A DNA stretch of 64,000 nt. Origin: Methanomassiliicoccus sp. Lineage in GTDB: Archaea > Thermoplasmatota > Thermoplasmata > Methanomassiliicoccales > Methanomassiliicoccaceae. The position numbers were made by a program, and so were the translations under genes. The DNA lies in assembly GCA_018262895.1 (NCBI GenBank), contig JADFDJ010000008.1, positions 62,001-126,000 of the forward strand, given 5' to 3'. The notes below the pieces were generated by a model that saw nothing but the letters and a program-made list of their open reading frames with translations, was not told the DNA's origin and ran no database searches. How positions within the stretch are numbered: the stretch's first letter is position 1; every line of letters starts with the position of its first letter. This document shows, one piece after another, positions 1-8,806 of the stretch.

Positions 1-2194
1 ACCCATACTCCCGCGCCAATATGGAGCAATGGGACAGGACGCCTCCGGATTCCGACACCACCGCCGATGCTTTAGCTATGATACTGCTCCAGCTGACATC
101 CGAATAGGGGATCACAACGATGTCCCCCTCCTCAACCGAACCGAAGTCCGATGCGCTCCTCACCAGCCTGGTTCGGCCACGATAGTAACCTTTTGAGGTG
201 GCCAAGCCCTTGAGGACCTTGGCCTCGGTACTGATGGGCGGAGGTGCCTCCTCCCCGAAGATGACCTCCGGCAGGAGGATATCAGCCGATCTGTCCATCT
301 CCTCCTTTCTGGAGACGATGAGGTCGCGAAGATCCTTGCTAACATCGCCGAGGGCAGTGTGCAGCTCCTCAAGGTAGAGGTAGAACACATCATCCCTGGA
401 GTTCAGTATTCCCCTGTCTCGAAGCCGCGTCCCCAGCTCAAGGAACAATGGCCGAAACATGCCATAGCCAAGTGCGTACGCGGAACTCATCCTCTCCTTG
501 AGCAGGGAATAGCGGGAGGCCCTGCTTGCCATGCCGTTCAGGAACAACCGTCTCATAGGCGACACGGCGATGCTGCTCAGCTGCCTGCGTCCCGCCCGCT
601 TCTGGTTGTTCGTGGAGTTGCGGACGATGTCCATCAGGCCCTGGGGCTGCTCCCGCCAGGGCGGTCGGGTGAAGTCGTTCCCGCTCTCGCTGATGTGACC
701 GAACCGTTCCAGGAAAGACTCCCATTCGTGCACGAACTCCTGTGCCCCTTCCACGCCCGCCATTGCCATGGGGCCCCGTTCATCGACGACCGACCTGAGC
801 GGCGATGGCATCTGCCGATACTTCTCGTGCAGCGAACGGAGTCCGCTATCCGGATAGCAGCTCATCTGCTCCTGCTGGAGTGTGTTCCAATCGACCTCCT
901 CCAGGCTGGTACCGCTCCTCTCCAGCAACCTCTTCAAAACACCTGTGAACATTGCAGACAGGAGCATCGTTATGATGTTGCGATACGCCGCCTCCTGGTT
1001 CAGACGCATCAGCTCATAATAACGGTCGAAAAGCTCCCCGTCGGTCATCGCAGACAGGTCCTCTTCGATCATGGAGTGGCAGGTCCGTTCATGGCTGGCG
1101 ATGAACCTTTCCGTTTTTCCAGGCCACCCCAGCTTCCCCAGGGCGAACCAGGCGATGTTGGGGGAGCGGGCCAGGACCTGAGGGGTCATACGCATCTTCA
1201 TTCCGTTCCCCATACCCTCCAGTGTCAATCTCTCCAGCGAGTCCGAGGGAAGTCCCAACGACTCCCATATCTTCCCGATCTCCCCCATGTTGAAATACAC
1301 CCGATAGTAAAACATCCTGCTGAGGGTGAATGGTTCCAGGTCCTTGCGACCGCTCAGCTGGCGGAATATCCTTATCCAGGCACCATTCAGCAGGAGTATG
1401 TTGACAGACCATACCAGCGGATGTACAGCCCCGGGGAGCATCTCCTTGGCTAGCCTGTTGGAATAGATGTTGACAGAGCTCCTAACCGTGACCGGCCTGA
1501 CCTGCAACCACCACAGGCGCTCCCCGTCATAGACCCACTCTATGTCTACGTCCATCTTGAGGCGGTCAGCGATGCGCCTTGTGCCTTTCTCAAGCTCATC
1601 TAGGAGGTCTGCGGGGACCTCCCCACCGTTCAGGTCCATCGGGTCGATGCCCTGTTGCACCAATGACTCGCCGGATCCTTTGACCGCCTCTATGACCACC
1701 TTTTTCCGACCGGTCACTGGATCGCGGCTGAAGGCCACGCCCGATATCGACGCATCGATCATTTGCTGGATGAGGACGCCCATCCGAACCTTCGCTCCCC
1801 CTATTTTACTTCGCCGTGCGTGGATGGATACGCGGGGAGCATCTGCGGATACCCATGTTCCCTCGACGGCTCTGACCAGCTCATCTAGTCCCCTAACCCC
1901 GATCCTGGATGTGAAGAGCCCTGCATACGATGATGCCGGCTGGTCCTCGACATCGGCGCTGGAACGGACCGCCCAATAGCCTGCGGATAGCTTCTTTAGC
2001 TCCTCACGGAGCCTGAGTAGCGCTGACTCCCTATCGGCCTTGTACGCCTCATAGGCACTGTATGTGAGGGCCCAGGTATCAGGGACACTGAAACCCATCC
2101 TGCTCAGGTCGGATAATCCCCTTGCCTTCGCTCCGGCTATCTCTCTATAGTGGCCAGACGTTCCCCTCACTAACCATGGATCAGTTGAAGTCAA
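1..2194 (-). CDS. PEP synthase-like phosphotransferase (PPDK N-terminal + phosphohistidine domain), C-terminus off window
   Basis: One uninterrupted minus-strand frame runs from about 2194 to the left edge, about 731 residues. The first ~270 residues match the ATP-grasp (PPDK_N) domain of PEP synthase, pyruvate phosphate dikinase and rifampicin phosphotransferase: a RSSADVEDQPASSYAG segment, then GVAFSRDPVTG and DIEWVYDGERLWWLQVRPVT. A ~400-residue linker follows that I do not recognise. The last visible residues are the swivelling phosphohistidine domain, SGGVLSHCSILAREYG, with the catalytic His in SH. The PEP/pyruvate TIM barrel, if present, lies outside the window, so PEP synthase cannot be told from a rifampicin-phosphotransferase-like enzyme. 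No ATG lies near the 5' end. TTG at 2194 has GGGAG about 10 nt upstream; GTG at 2170 is the alternative. The role is ATP-driven phosphoryl transfer through a phosphohistidine. Confidence 0.8.
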   Translation of the reverse strand, partial: MTSTDPWLVRGTSGHYREIAGAKARGLSDLSRMGFSVPDTWALTYSAYEAYKADRESALLRLREELKKLSAGYWAVRSSADVEDQPASSYAGLFTSRIGVRGLDELVRAVEGTWVSADAPRVSIHARRSKIGGAKVRMGVLIQQMIDASISGVAFSRDPVTGRKKVVIEAVKGSGESLVQQGIDPMDLNGGEVPADLLDELEKGTRRIADRLKMDVDIEWVYDGERLWWLQVRPVTVRSSVNIYSNRLAKEMLPGAVHPLVWSVNILLLNGAWIRIFRQLSGRKDLEPFTLSRMFYYRVYFNMGEIGKIWESLGLPSDSLERLTLEGMGNGMKMRMTPQVLARSPNIAWFALGKLGWPGKTERFIASHERTCHSMIEEDLSAMTDGELFDRYYELMRLNQEAAYRNIITMLLSAMFTGVLKRLLERSGTSLEEVDWNTLQQEQMSCYPDSGLRSLHEKYRQMPSPLRSVVDERGPMAMAGVEGAQEFVHEWESFLERFGHISESGNDFTRPPWREQPQGLMDIVRNSTNNQKRAGRRQLSSIAVSPMRRLFLNGMASRASRYSLLKERMSSAYALGYGMFRPLFLELGTRLRDRGILNSRDDVFYLYLEELHTALGDVSKDLRDLIVSRKEEMDRSADILLPEVIFGEEAPPPISTEAKVLKGLATSKGYYRGRTRLVRSASDFGSVEEGDIVVIPYSDVSWSSIIAKASAVVSESGGVLSHCSILAREYG

Positions 2195-2263
2195 CTGGAC
2201 AAAACTCCCTAGAAGATTGAATATTCGAGGTTAATGAATATAATATTTTTCTATTTTATTTGC

Positions 2264-5251
2264 TCACTCGAATCTGAGCACCTCTGCCGGAGAGATCCTA
2301 GTAGCCCCCCTCGAAGGAGGGTAAACACTGAGGAGGGTAATCATCAGCGCCAACATATCGATCAGCACAATAGGCCACCAATCCAGGTAGAACGAGAAAC
2401 CGCTCTCCTTCAAGGTGACGATCCACAGCTGATATCCTACCAGGACCCCCATGATCGTACCTATTAGGATGCCGAGAATGGAGATGACACCTGACTCCAG
2501 CATGAAGTGGGCCATGACCATTCCTCGATGGTATCCCAAGGCCCTCATAATCCCTATCTCCTTCCTCCGCTCCCTGATGTTTCTCATGGTGATGATCCCC
2601 AGGCCGATAATCCCGATTATCAATCCTAACGCGAGGTAGCCCCTTCCCAGGGCGAACATCCCCTCTATGGTCCGGGCGGATTCTCTAGCAAGCTCAGCCA
2701 CTGCCACCGTCTGTAGCCCATTGGAGAGGAAGGTCTGCTCCAGCAAGGCAGCTTGCTCTGTGGCATCCAGACCAGCGACGAGCTCGATCAGCAAGAGGCC
2801 TACCCCCTGGGCTCCCATCTTCCCGCGTACCCCCTCCTCGGCCATGAAAACGCCATTGAGAACGCTCTGCTTCATGACGCCCACGACAGTGACGTTGGTC
2901 GCCCCTGTCTCGTAGATCAAGATGGGGGTATCTCCGACCTTCAAAGGTTCAGCACTTATCACCACGCCGGTCTGGTCGACACCGCCTCCCAGGCTCCCGT
3001 CGATGATAGCCAGGGAAGGATCGTTAAGGACACTGCTCCAAACATCCTCCTCCGAACTGAAGCGGTCTCTGTCCCAAGATGCCAATGGATATCTCCCTGC
3101 TTCGAAGAAAAGTCGGTCGATCCCCACGGTCCGCGTGAGATTCACGCTTGCCTCATCGCCAGCCGGTGGCTCCCTCTCCATGTTCGCAAAAGCGGTCGGA
3201 TAGGATAGGACGGTGGTGGCATTCTCCCCCCTGAAAAAGGACGTGGTGGAGTTCATCATATTCCATGGATCATCCTGTATGGGGGTCCCCGCACCTGTCT
3301 GGGCGATGATATCGAAGCCCCCTGACGATTCCGCGATCTGCAGCCCCACGTTCGTTCCGACCAAGCTCGATACCACTGACAGTGTTGTGACGGTGAATAT
3401 CACTAGCCCAAAGATGAAAATGCTGAGGGCAGTTCTGAACCTGGCCCTCAGGGGGTAGGACATCGAGGTCCTGATGACCGCACGGTACTCCCCCCTCCCT
3501 CCCAGTAGCTTGACCGCAGCGGCTATGAGGAGGTCGTTATTGAGCATGACCAATATCAGGCAGGCGGTGACCATGAAAAGCCCTGCCAGGACAAATATCT
3601 CGGTCGGTGCGTCATAGGGGAAGAGGCGGGTGTCGCCGGGAAATGGCAGCCACGGCAATAACGTAATGATGCCGCCCAGGGTCCAAGCCCATCTTTCTTT
3701 AACGAACCTCTGGCCCCAGAGGCCGACCGACAGGCCGATTAGGGAAAAACCGGTGTTGGCAGGCATCAGTGACTCTTCAAGAACGCCAATGGTGGTCAGC
3801 ACCATGCCTGATACTAACATGGCTGCTCCGACGAGCTGCTTGTTCATTTTTTGACGAGCCTGAGGAGTGGTATCAACGTCCCTGATGGCCCCTACTATGT
3901 TGAGCCGTGCTATCCTGGTCGCGACCAGGTAGGTCGTGACCATGGTGATCAGCACCCCGATGGCGAAGGAAAGGAAGAGTGAGGCAGGGCGGAAATCAAA
4001 GTAGGGTAGGAGCTGCATCCCCGTGATGGAGGAAACACTGGCCATCACCCATGCGATAACATATGCCATTCCCACCCCCATCAACGCCCCAACCGCAGAT
4101 GCCAGAACCGCATAAACGGCACCCTCGTAAACGAGCAGACGGATCAGCTGGTCGCGCCTGAAGCCGATTGCCAGAAGGATTCCCAGCTCACTTTTACGCT
4201 CCTCACCGAGCATTGAAAATATGTTGACGATCAGAGCCGTCCCAGCGATCACGGAGAACGACCCCAGGACGAAGAACAGCACCACGAACATATCCATGAA
4301 GTCCCTGGTGCTGGTGATCGTCTCCTCCTTGTCAGAAACGATCCTCAGACCGGTCCCGGGAGCGGATGCTGACAGGACGTCGTTCATGGAGTCCCTCGCT
4401 TTTTGAACATCTCCATCGACAGCGATCAATATGAGGTTGCGCTCACCGTGGTGGTCGACAAGGTCCATCAGGTCAGGAAGGCTAATTATGGCTGTGGGCA
4501 TCCGGTTGTATCCCGCAAGACCAGAAGGCTCCAGTATCGCCCCCACTGTGAGCATCATGCTCTTGTTCCCACGCAGTGCTAGGAACTGGTCACCCTCAGC
4601 AACACCCATCTTCTTTGCTGCCTCCAAGTTCAGATAGATCGTTCCTGGCGGGGGGCTGAAGATCGAGCCCCCCTCATGGAGGCTTAGACCGCCCAGGTCT
4701 TGGAACGCGCTATCCTCTGCCCCTATCACTTGTAGAACTGGCTCCCCTATACCTGTGCGTACGTCCTGTCCTGCCATCGAATCGAGGATTATGGAATGGG
4801 CAGCCCTTGCCGACCCTGTTCCATTGATCTCATTGATCAATGAGCTGAGCAGCCCCTCGTCGAGGTAATCATAACCTTGCCTCGGAGAGGCAACCGCAAG
4901 GTCGACCTCCCCGAAGGCCTCCCCGGCCTGAGTCCGGATCATGTTATCCAGAGTATCGTTGATCACAAAGGAGGAGGAGATCACCGCCGTTCCGATCATG
5001 AGACCTCCGATCACAAGAGCGGTCATGATGGGGCGTCTGGATGAGTTACGGAGCGCCATGGTGTTGATCAGGCGGTTGAAAAAAATATCAACTATCAGGC
5101 AAAGGTAGAGGGTGGAAAAAATGATAACGATGGCAATTTCAAAGGGAAGTAATATCAGGGACAGAGTAGAGACTAGGGCTCCTACGATAGCTGCTATCAG
5201 TTTAGTAGGTCGCCCCTTTTTCCCTCCGTCCGAACGCCCTTCTGACCCCAT
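2264..5251 (-). CDS. FtsX/MacB-type ABC transporter permease, two FtsX domains
   Basis: The 995-residue membrane protein begins with a basic stretch and two hydrophobic helices (about residues 17-55). A MacB-like arrangement follows: a helix near 75-95, a large extracytoplasmic domain to about 310, a three-helix FtsX block to about 470, extra helices in the middle, a second extracytoplasmic domain, and a final FtsX block. The C-terminus has the family ending, PPSRGATRISPAEVLRFE. Such permeases work with a LolD/MacB-type ATPase to move lipoproteins, lipids or peptides, or to transmit force to the envelope. No ATPase gene is adjacent, so the partner must be elsewhere or the protein acts differently. 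It is divergent from the MFS gene at 5471. The family call is firm; the substrate is unknown. Confidence 0.88.
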   Translation of the reverse strand: MGSEGRSDGGKKGRPTKLIAAIVGALVSTLSLILLPFEIAIVIIFSTLYLCLIVDIFFNRLINTMALRNSSRRPIMTALVIGGLMIGTAVISSSFVINDTLDNMIRTQAGEAFGEVDLAVASPRQGYDYLDEGLLSSLINEINGTGSARAAHSIILDSMAGQDVRTGIGEPVLQVIGAEDSAFQDLGGLSLHEGGSIFSPPPGTIYLNLEAAKKMGVAEGDQFLALRGNKSMMLTVGAILEPSGLAGYNRMPTAIISLPDLMDLVDHHGERNLILIAVDGDVQKARDSMNDVLSASAPGTGLRIVSDKEETITSTRDFMDMFVVLFFVLGSFSVIAGTALIVNIFSMLGEERKSELGILLAIGFRRDQLIRLLVYEGAVYAVLASAVGALMGVGMAYVIAWVMASVSSITGMQLLPYFDFRPASLFLSFAIGVLITMVTTYLVATRIARLNIVGAIRDVDTTPQARQKMNKQLVGAAMLVSGMVLTTIGVLEESLMPANTGFSLIGLSVGLWGQRFVKERWAWTLGGIITLLPWLPFPGDTRLFPYDAPTEIFVLAGLFMVTACLILVMLNNDLLIAAAVKLLGGRGEYRAVIRTSMSYPLRARFRTALSIFIFGLVIFTVTTLSVVSSLVGTNVGLQIAESSGGFDIIAQTGAGTPIQDDPWNMMNSTTSFFRGENATTVLSYPTAFANMEREPPAGDEASVNLTRTVGIDRLFFEAGRYPLASWDRDRFSSEEDVWSSVLNDPSLAIIDGSLGGGVDQTGVVISAEPLKVGDTPILIYETGATNVTVVGVMKQSVLNGVFMAEEGVRGKMGAQGVGLLLIELVAGLDATEQAALLEQTFLSNGLQTVAVAELARESARTIEGMFALGRGYLALGLIIGIIGLGIITMRNIRERRKEIGIMRALGYHRGMVMAHFMLESGVISILGILIGTIMGVLVGYQLWIVTLKESGFSFYLDWWPIVLIDMLALMITLLSVYPPSRGATRISPAEVLRFE

Positions 5252-5438
5252 AAAGCGAAGATGTAATCATTTCCTGTTCCCATTATGATTTGGTACTAAC
5301 TTAAGATGTGCTCAATGTTGGGGGATGGGAAAAATCACGTAGTAAATAAAGCTAAAAAAAATCCAGCTGTCGCTACCTGATCTTCAGAGACAGAAAAATT
5401 ACCCCATCCCCATAGATCAAACGCGCTCGCATCCAAGC

Positions 5439-5448
5439 CTTATATACC
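5439..5448 (+). promoter_or_regulatory. TATA box for the leaderless MFS gene
   Basis: The sequence CTTATATACC is centred 27 nt before ATG 5471. At the usual archaeal TATA-to-start distance, transcription would begin at or next to the ATG, giving a leaderless mRNA. This rules out the upstream TTG at 5450, which lies just past the TATA box. Confidence 0.6.
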
Positions 5449-5470
5449 GTTGAATCCTGTCGGGAGCAGG

Positions 5471-6904
5471 ATGACGATCATCAGGGACAGCAAGGGTCAG
5501 GCATTCCTGCTGATCGCGATCGTCTTCGTCGTATTCATGGACGGCCTGGACGCTTCCATCGTCAATATCGCCCTGCCGTACATCACCTCTTCCTTCATGA
5601 TCGACGCAGGCACCGCCGTCTGGATCACCATGGTCTACTTCATGATGATGGCCAGCCTGCTGTTGATATTCGGCAGATTGGCCGATCGCGGCATCATCAA
5701 GAAGATACTTATCGCGGGGTTGATCGTATTCTCCGTCTTCTCCCTGAGCTGCGGACTTTCGAATACTTTCGAAACACTGCTGATAAGTCGCGTCTTCCAG
5801 GGAATAGGTGCCGCCATCATGGGTGCTTGTTCACCCCTATTGTGCGTGAGGTTCCTCCCTGAGAACAAGCTCGGGATAGGAATGGGCGTCATAGCTGCGG
5901 GCGCATCAATCGGATATGCCTCCGGGCCAGCACTGGGCGGCATACTCACAGAATACCTTTCCTGGCACTGGATCTTCCTCATCAATGTGCCTATCGGCAT
6001 GGCAGGCATCGTTTTCCTGATGCGGGCCATACCCAAGGATAAGGGCTATGTCAGGTCCTACTTCGACCTGCCTGGTTCCATACTGATAGTCGTGTCAATA
6101 ATAACAGGCATCTTCGCCCTGGAGCGGTCCACACACATCGGCTTCGGGAATGTCCAGATCGTGGCCGCCACGATGGTTTGCGTCATTTCCACAATATCAT
6201 TCATAATCTGGGAGAGGCATTGTGAAGCACCCCTGTTGAACCTGAAGATATTCAGTTCCCGTACTTTCTGTCCAGTGTTCGCCGCATACTTCCTGATCAA
6301 CCTGGTGGGAACGGGCAAGTGGTATCTTGTGCCGTTCTACCTCGCTCTGATCATGGGCTTCGACTCTGCGACCAGCGGGATGTACATGTTCATCCAGGCG
6401 GCGATCACGGTCATCATCAGCGTTCCGATAGGAAGATGGTCCGATCGTGTAGGGCGCAGATGGTTCAGCGTCGGCTCATGCCTGGCCATGGCCATTTCCT
6501 GCACGATTCTGATATTCATCGATCCATCGATGGGGCTGTTTCCGCTCATCTCCGTAGCCATCCTCTCAGGGATCCTATGGGGTTTTTCCGGCCCGGCCGC
6601 AGGCCGTATCGTAGAACATGTTCAAGAGGGAGAGGAAGGTACAGGTGCTGCCTTGATCGCCGTCTCCGGTTACCTCGGGGCCACTGTCGGGGCGGCCTTC
6701 TTCGCTGCGCTCTTTTCCTTCATCAATAATTCCGGGAACGTTCCTTTCACGGACCTCGATCCCGCAACCTTCTTGTACGGATTCCACGGAGTGATGCTAA
6801 TCGGGCTTATGTTGGCCATCGTTGCGATGTTCCTATCGGCAGTTGTCAAGGACAAGCGCTCTCCGGAAATTGTGGTGACTCCAGTCTTGCGGCAACCGTT
6901 GTAA
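5471..6904 (+). CDS. MFS exporter, DHA2 (14-helix, EmrB/QacA-like)
   Basis: About 477 residues in fourteen hydrophobic segments. The first helix ends in the DHA2 signature MDGLDASIVNIALPYI. A loop GRLADRGIIKK follows (the family A motif) and the antiporter motif appears as GIGAAIMGACSPLL. A second A-like motif, GRWSDRVGRRWFS, marks the repeat of the six-helix unit. Members are proton-driven exporters of drugs, lipids or metabolites. The ATG is chosen because a TATA box sits 27 nt upstream. The gene stands alone, divergent from the FtsX permease, with no local regulator. Its substrate cannot be predicted. Confidence 0.87.
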   Translation: MTIIRDSKGQAFLLIAIVFVVFMDGLDASIVNIALPYITSSFMIDAGTAVWITMVYFMMMASLLLIFGRLADRGIIKKILIAGLIVFSVFSLSCGLSNTFETLLISRVFQGIGAAIMGACSPLLCVRFLPENKLGIGMGVIAAGASIGYASGPALGGILTEYLSWHWIFLINVPIGMAGIVFLMRAIPKDKGYVRSYFDLPGSILIVVSIITGIFALERSTHIGFGNVQIVAATMVCVISTISFIIWERHCEAPLLNLKIFSSRTFCPVFAAYFLINLVGTGKWYLVPFYLALIMGFDSATSGMYMFIQAAITVIISVPIGRWSDRVGRRWFSVGSCLAMAISCTILIFIDPSMGLFPLISVAILSGILWGFSGPAAGRIVEHVQEGEEGTGAALIAVSGYLGATVGAAFFAALFSFINNSGNVPFTDLDPATFLYGFHGVMLIGLMLAIVAMFLSAVVKDKRSPEIVVTPVLRQPL

Positions 6905-7206
6905 AGTAAAACAAGTACGTTGGATAATAGGGCGAAGGGGGTTTGGCATAGGAGCGGGGCGAGCCTTGAGGGATGTTGAAGGAGGGAAGTTTTCAACCAA
7001 AAATTCATCAGAGTGGTCTTTTGTCGAACTGACCACTCATGCGAGTATAAGCGATCTTCTGCTCTTCTTTATCTCTTAGACATCTCACTTCCTCGTGGAA
7101 ACAAAGGGCCTTCGGCAAAGTAAAAATGGATCGAACACCAGGCATCGAGAATGTATCGAACGAAATGGACGATGATTGGATGAAAAAAGGCCGAGGCGAT
7201 GGCACC
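6905..7206. other. Intergenic, with one inverted repeat
   Basis: No supportable gene. The only structure seen is a perfect 8-bp inverted repeat, GAGTGGTC at 7011-7018 and GACCACTC at 7031-7038, with a 12-nt loop. It could be a hairpin or a protein site between the convergent MFS gene and the pilin-like gene. Confidence 0.5.
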
Positions 7207-7428
7207 TCAGCTGAAGTTCAGCAGCTTGCTGAAGAACTCCCTGAGCGTCTCCCAGGTCCCGTTCAACCACTGGTAGACATCAGTCCAGATCCCATTGATG
7301 AACTGGGTTATATCGTTCCACGTCTGAGGCAGGAACACCGATATCGCCGCGGCGAGAATGAACAATATAATTAACCAAACGGCTGTTGACACTATTCCTC
7401 CGCTCTCATCGCCCTTCCATTTCTTCAT
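7207..7428 (-). CDS. Small pilin-like membrane protein
   Basis: A 73-residue protein with a basic N-terminus (MKKWKG), then DESGGIVSTAVW and about 18 further hydrophobic residues. A Trp-rich amphipathic tail ends FFSKLLNFS. A charged start, a Gly before the hydrophobic segment and an acidic residue just after it resemble class III (type IV prepilin-like) signal peptides cleaved by archaeal PibD/FlaK peptidases. A GAGGATG ribosome site precedes the ATG by about 6 nt. No pilus assembly genes are nearby, so the pilin reading is tentative; a plain small membrane protein is the alternative. Confidence 0.6.
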   Translation of the reverse strand: MKKWKGDESGGIVSTAVWLIILFILAAAISVFLPQTWNDITQFINGIWTDVYQWLNGTWETLREFFSKLLNFS

Positions 7429-7976
7429 CGCATCATCCTCATTACGGCCGCATCATTATGCTGTTAGATAACAAATCATACTGTCGATTAGAAAAAGATA
7501 TTGTTGGCTTGATGGATCTTGAGGATGGTTCAACAACAAAATGATTATGGGCTCCAAGGCATGCTGTATCATCTGAGGCGATTGTGCTCACACTATACCT
7601 CAGTCGCCTTCATAGGTCAGTACCTGGAGGTAGCGCCGCACTCCCAGTATGATCCACGTGAGCACGATCCCCAATGATGCCAGGCTGAGGATGGTTCATA
7701 TTTTTTAACTGCCCACCATCCGAATCCTCTTCAACGGGGTCATCGAACCCACCCTCCGCACAAAAAGGATCGTCGAAGGAACGCTCATGTCCAGTTTGTG
7801 AAGACCCTGTTCGTTCGTCCCTATTACCAACATTAGTATGGTCGATCTCGATTTTCTTTCTATCCATACCGCTGCTCTCACATCCCTCGGTCGATCATTG
7901 TACCACCGGGACAATCGATGATCTGATAAGTACAACCCGGCCAAGGATGTGAACATCGGGCACTCAGTATTATCCC
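7429..7976. other. Low-coding stretch with a possible decayed membrane-anchor ORF
   Basis: No confident gene. An 85-codon minus ORF (7867-7610) is very hydrophilic and acidic. In another minus frame, 7702-7610 encodes a clean hydrophobic helix, ILSLASLGIVLTWIILG followed by VRRYLQVL and a stop. That frame has no start codon and is closed by TGA just upstream. The pair could be a broken gene whose membrane anchor moved out of frame, or coincidence. Confidence 0.3.
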
Positions 7977-8006
7977 TTGAGACTTTTTCATCTCAATGGG
8001 GAAGGA

Positions 8007-8162
8007 ATGACCGACCTAGAGCTGATAATGGCTGAAGCGCCCACGTTTAAAGTGAAGACCATAAAGGAGCGTAAGGTGAGGGATAAGAACAAGGAGAAGC
8101 GATCGAAGAAGACTGAGGTAAAGAACAGGACCCAGCGTTCGATGAACCCTCGCCGAAGGTGA
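8007..8162 (+). CDS. Small, highly basic hypothetical protein
   Basis: A 51-residue ORF begins at ATG 8007 directly after a strong GGGGAAGG ribosome site. Nearly half the residues after position 15 are Lys, Arg or Glu (KERKVRDKNKEKRSKK), ending in NPRRR. This composition suits a nucleic-acid-binding or ribosome-associated peptide, but no family is recognised. An in-frame ATG at 7977 would add ten residues; the ribosome site favours 8007. It stands alone and converges on the hydrogenase operon. Confidence 0.45.
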   Translation: MTDLELIMAEAPTFKVKTIKERKVRDKNKEKRSKKTEVKNRTQRSMNPRRR

Positions 8163-8270
8163 ACCTCCTTCGCCAGAGCAACGTCGGATTCCATCACAAA
8201 GCGATCGGTTGATTGACAGAATATTGTCGATGAAGGTGACGCCGACGCCGCTTTCCTGCACCTCCATGCT

Positions 8271-8765
8271 TCAAGGTAGGCTGCTCAGGATCGCCGCTTC
8301 TACCCTGGTCGCCCCTTCTTCCACCTCTTCGCTCAGACCCTCGCCGAAGTCCACGTTCTTCGGCTCGATAAGGACTAGAGCTATCTTAGCCCCGGTGAGC
8401 TTCTTGACATACTCGCAGAATACCCTCAGAGGCAGCGTGTGGGTGGATATCGAGGGTACGTTGATTACCTCCTCTGCCTCGTAAAGATGGGCGTCTCCCG
8501 GACCGAGGCCTAGAAGGGCGGCATCGACCAGGAGCACGTGCGACGGCCTTATTCCCACTATCTCGTCCACGAAGCTCTCGGGCACGGTCTCGCACTCGAT
8601 GAGCGTTACCGCCGGGGACACCTTTCCCTGCAGGCCCATGACCACCTTAACGCCCACGAAGTCGTCGGAGCGGATGGCGTTGCCGATGCCTGCGACCACA
8701 ACGTTGTTAGCGTCGTTCAGCCAGGAACGCAGCTCATCCTCAATGTCCTTGTCGTGCCTTTTCAA
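8271..8765 (-). CDS. [NiFe]-hydrogenase maturation protease (HycI/HyaD family)
   Basis: A 164-residue protein with the family start VVVAGIGNAIRSDDFVGV, whose Asp binds nickel in characterised members, then LLVDAALLGLGPGD and THTLPLRVFCEY with the expected acid and His. It removes the C-terminal peptide of the large subunit once Ni is inserted. The large subunit next door has such a tail after DPCFGCATH, so the substrate is evident. It is the last gene of the operon, 41 nt after the large subunit stop. Length is normal for the family. Confidence 0.9.
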   Translation of the reverse strand: MKRHDKDIEDELRSWLNDANNVVVAGIGNAIRSDDFVGVKVVMGLQGKVSPAVTLIECETVPESFVDEIVGIRPSHVLLVDAALLGLGPGDAHLYEAEEVINVPSISTHTLPLRVFCEYVKKLTGAKIALVLIEPKNVDFGEGLSEEVEEGATRVEAAILSSLP

Positions 8766-8806
8766 AAGCCTTTACCACCTCAAGAAAGATTAGAATGGGT
8801 TTGCGG

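Noticed and set aside
359-1453. 364-codon plus-strand ORF
   Set aside because: It is antisense to the PEP-synthase-like gene, whose minus frame has clear domain motifs across the same stretch.
7130-7374. 82-codon plus ORF
   Set aside because: Antisense to the pilin-like gene, which has a better start and a clear hydrophobic helix.
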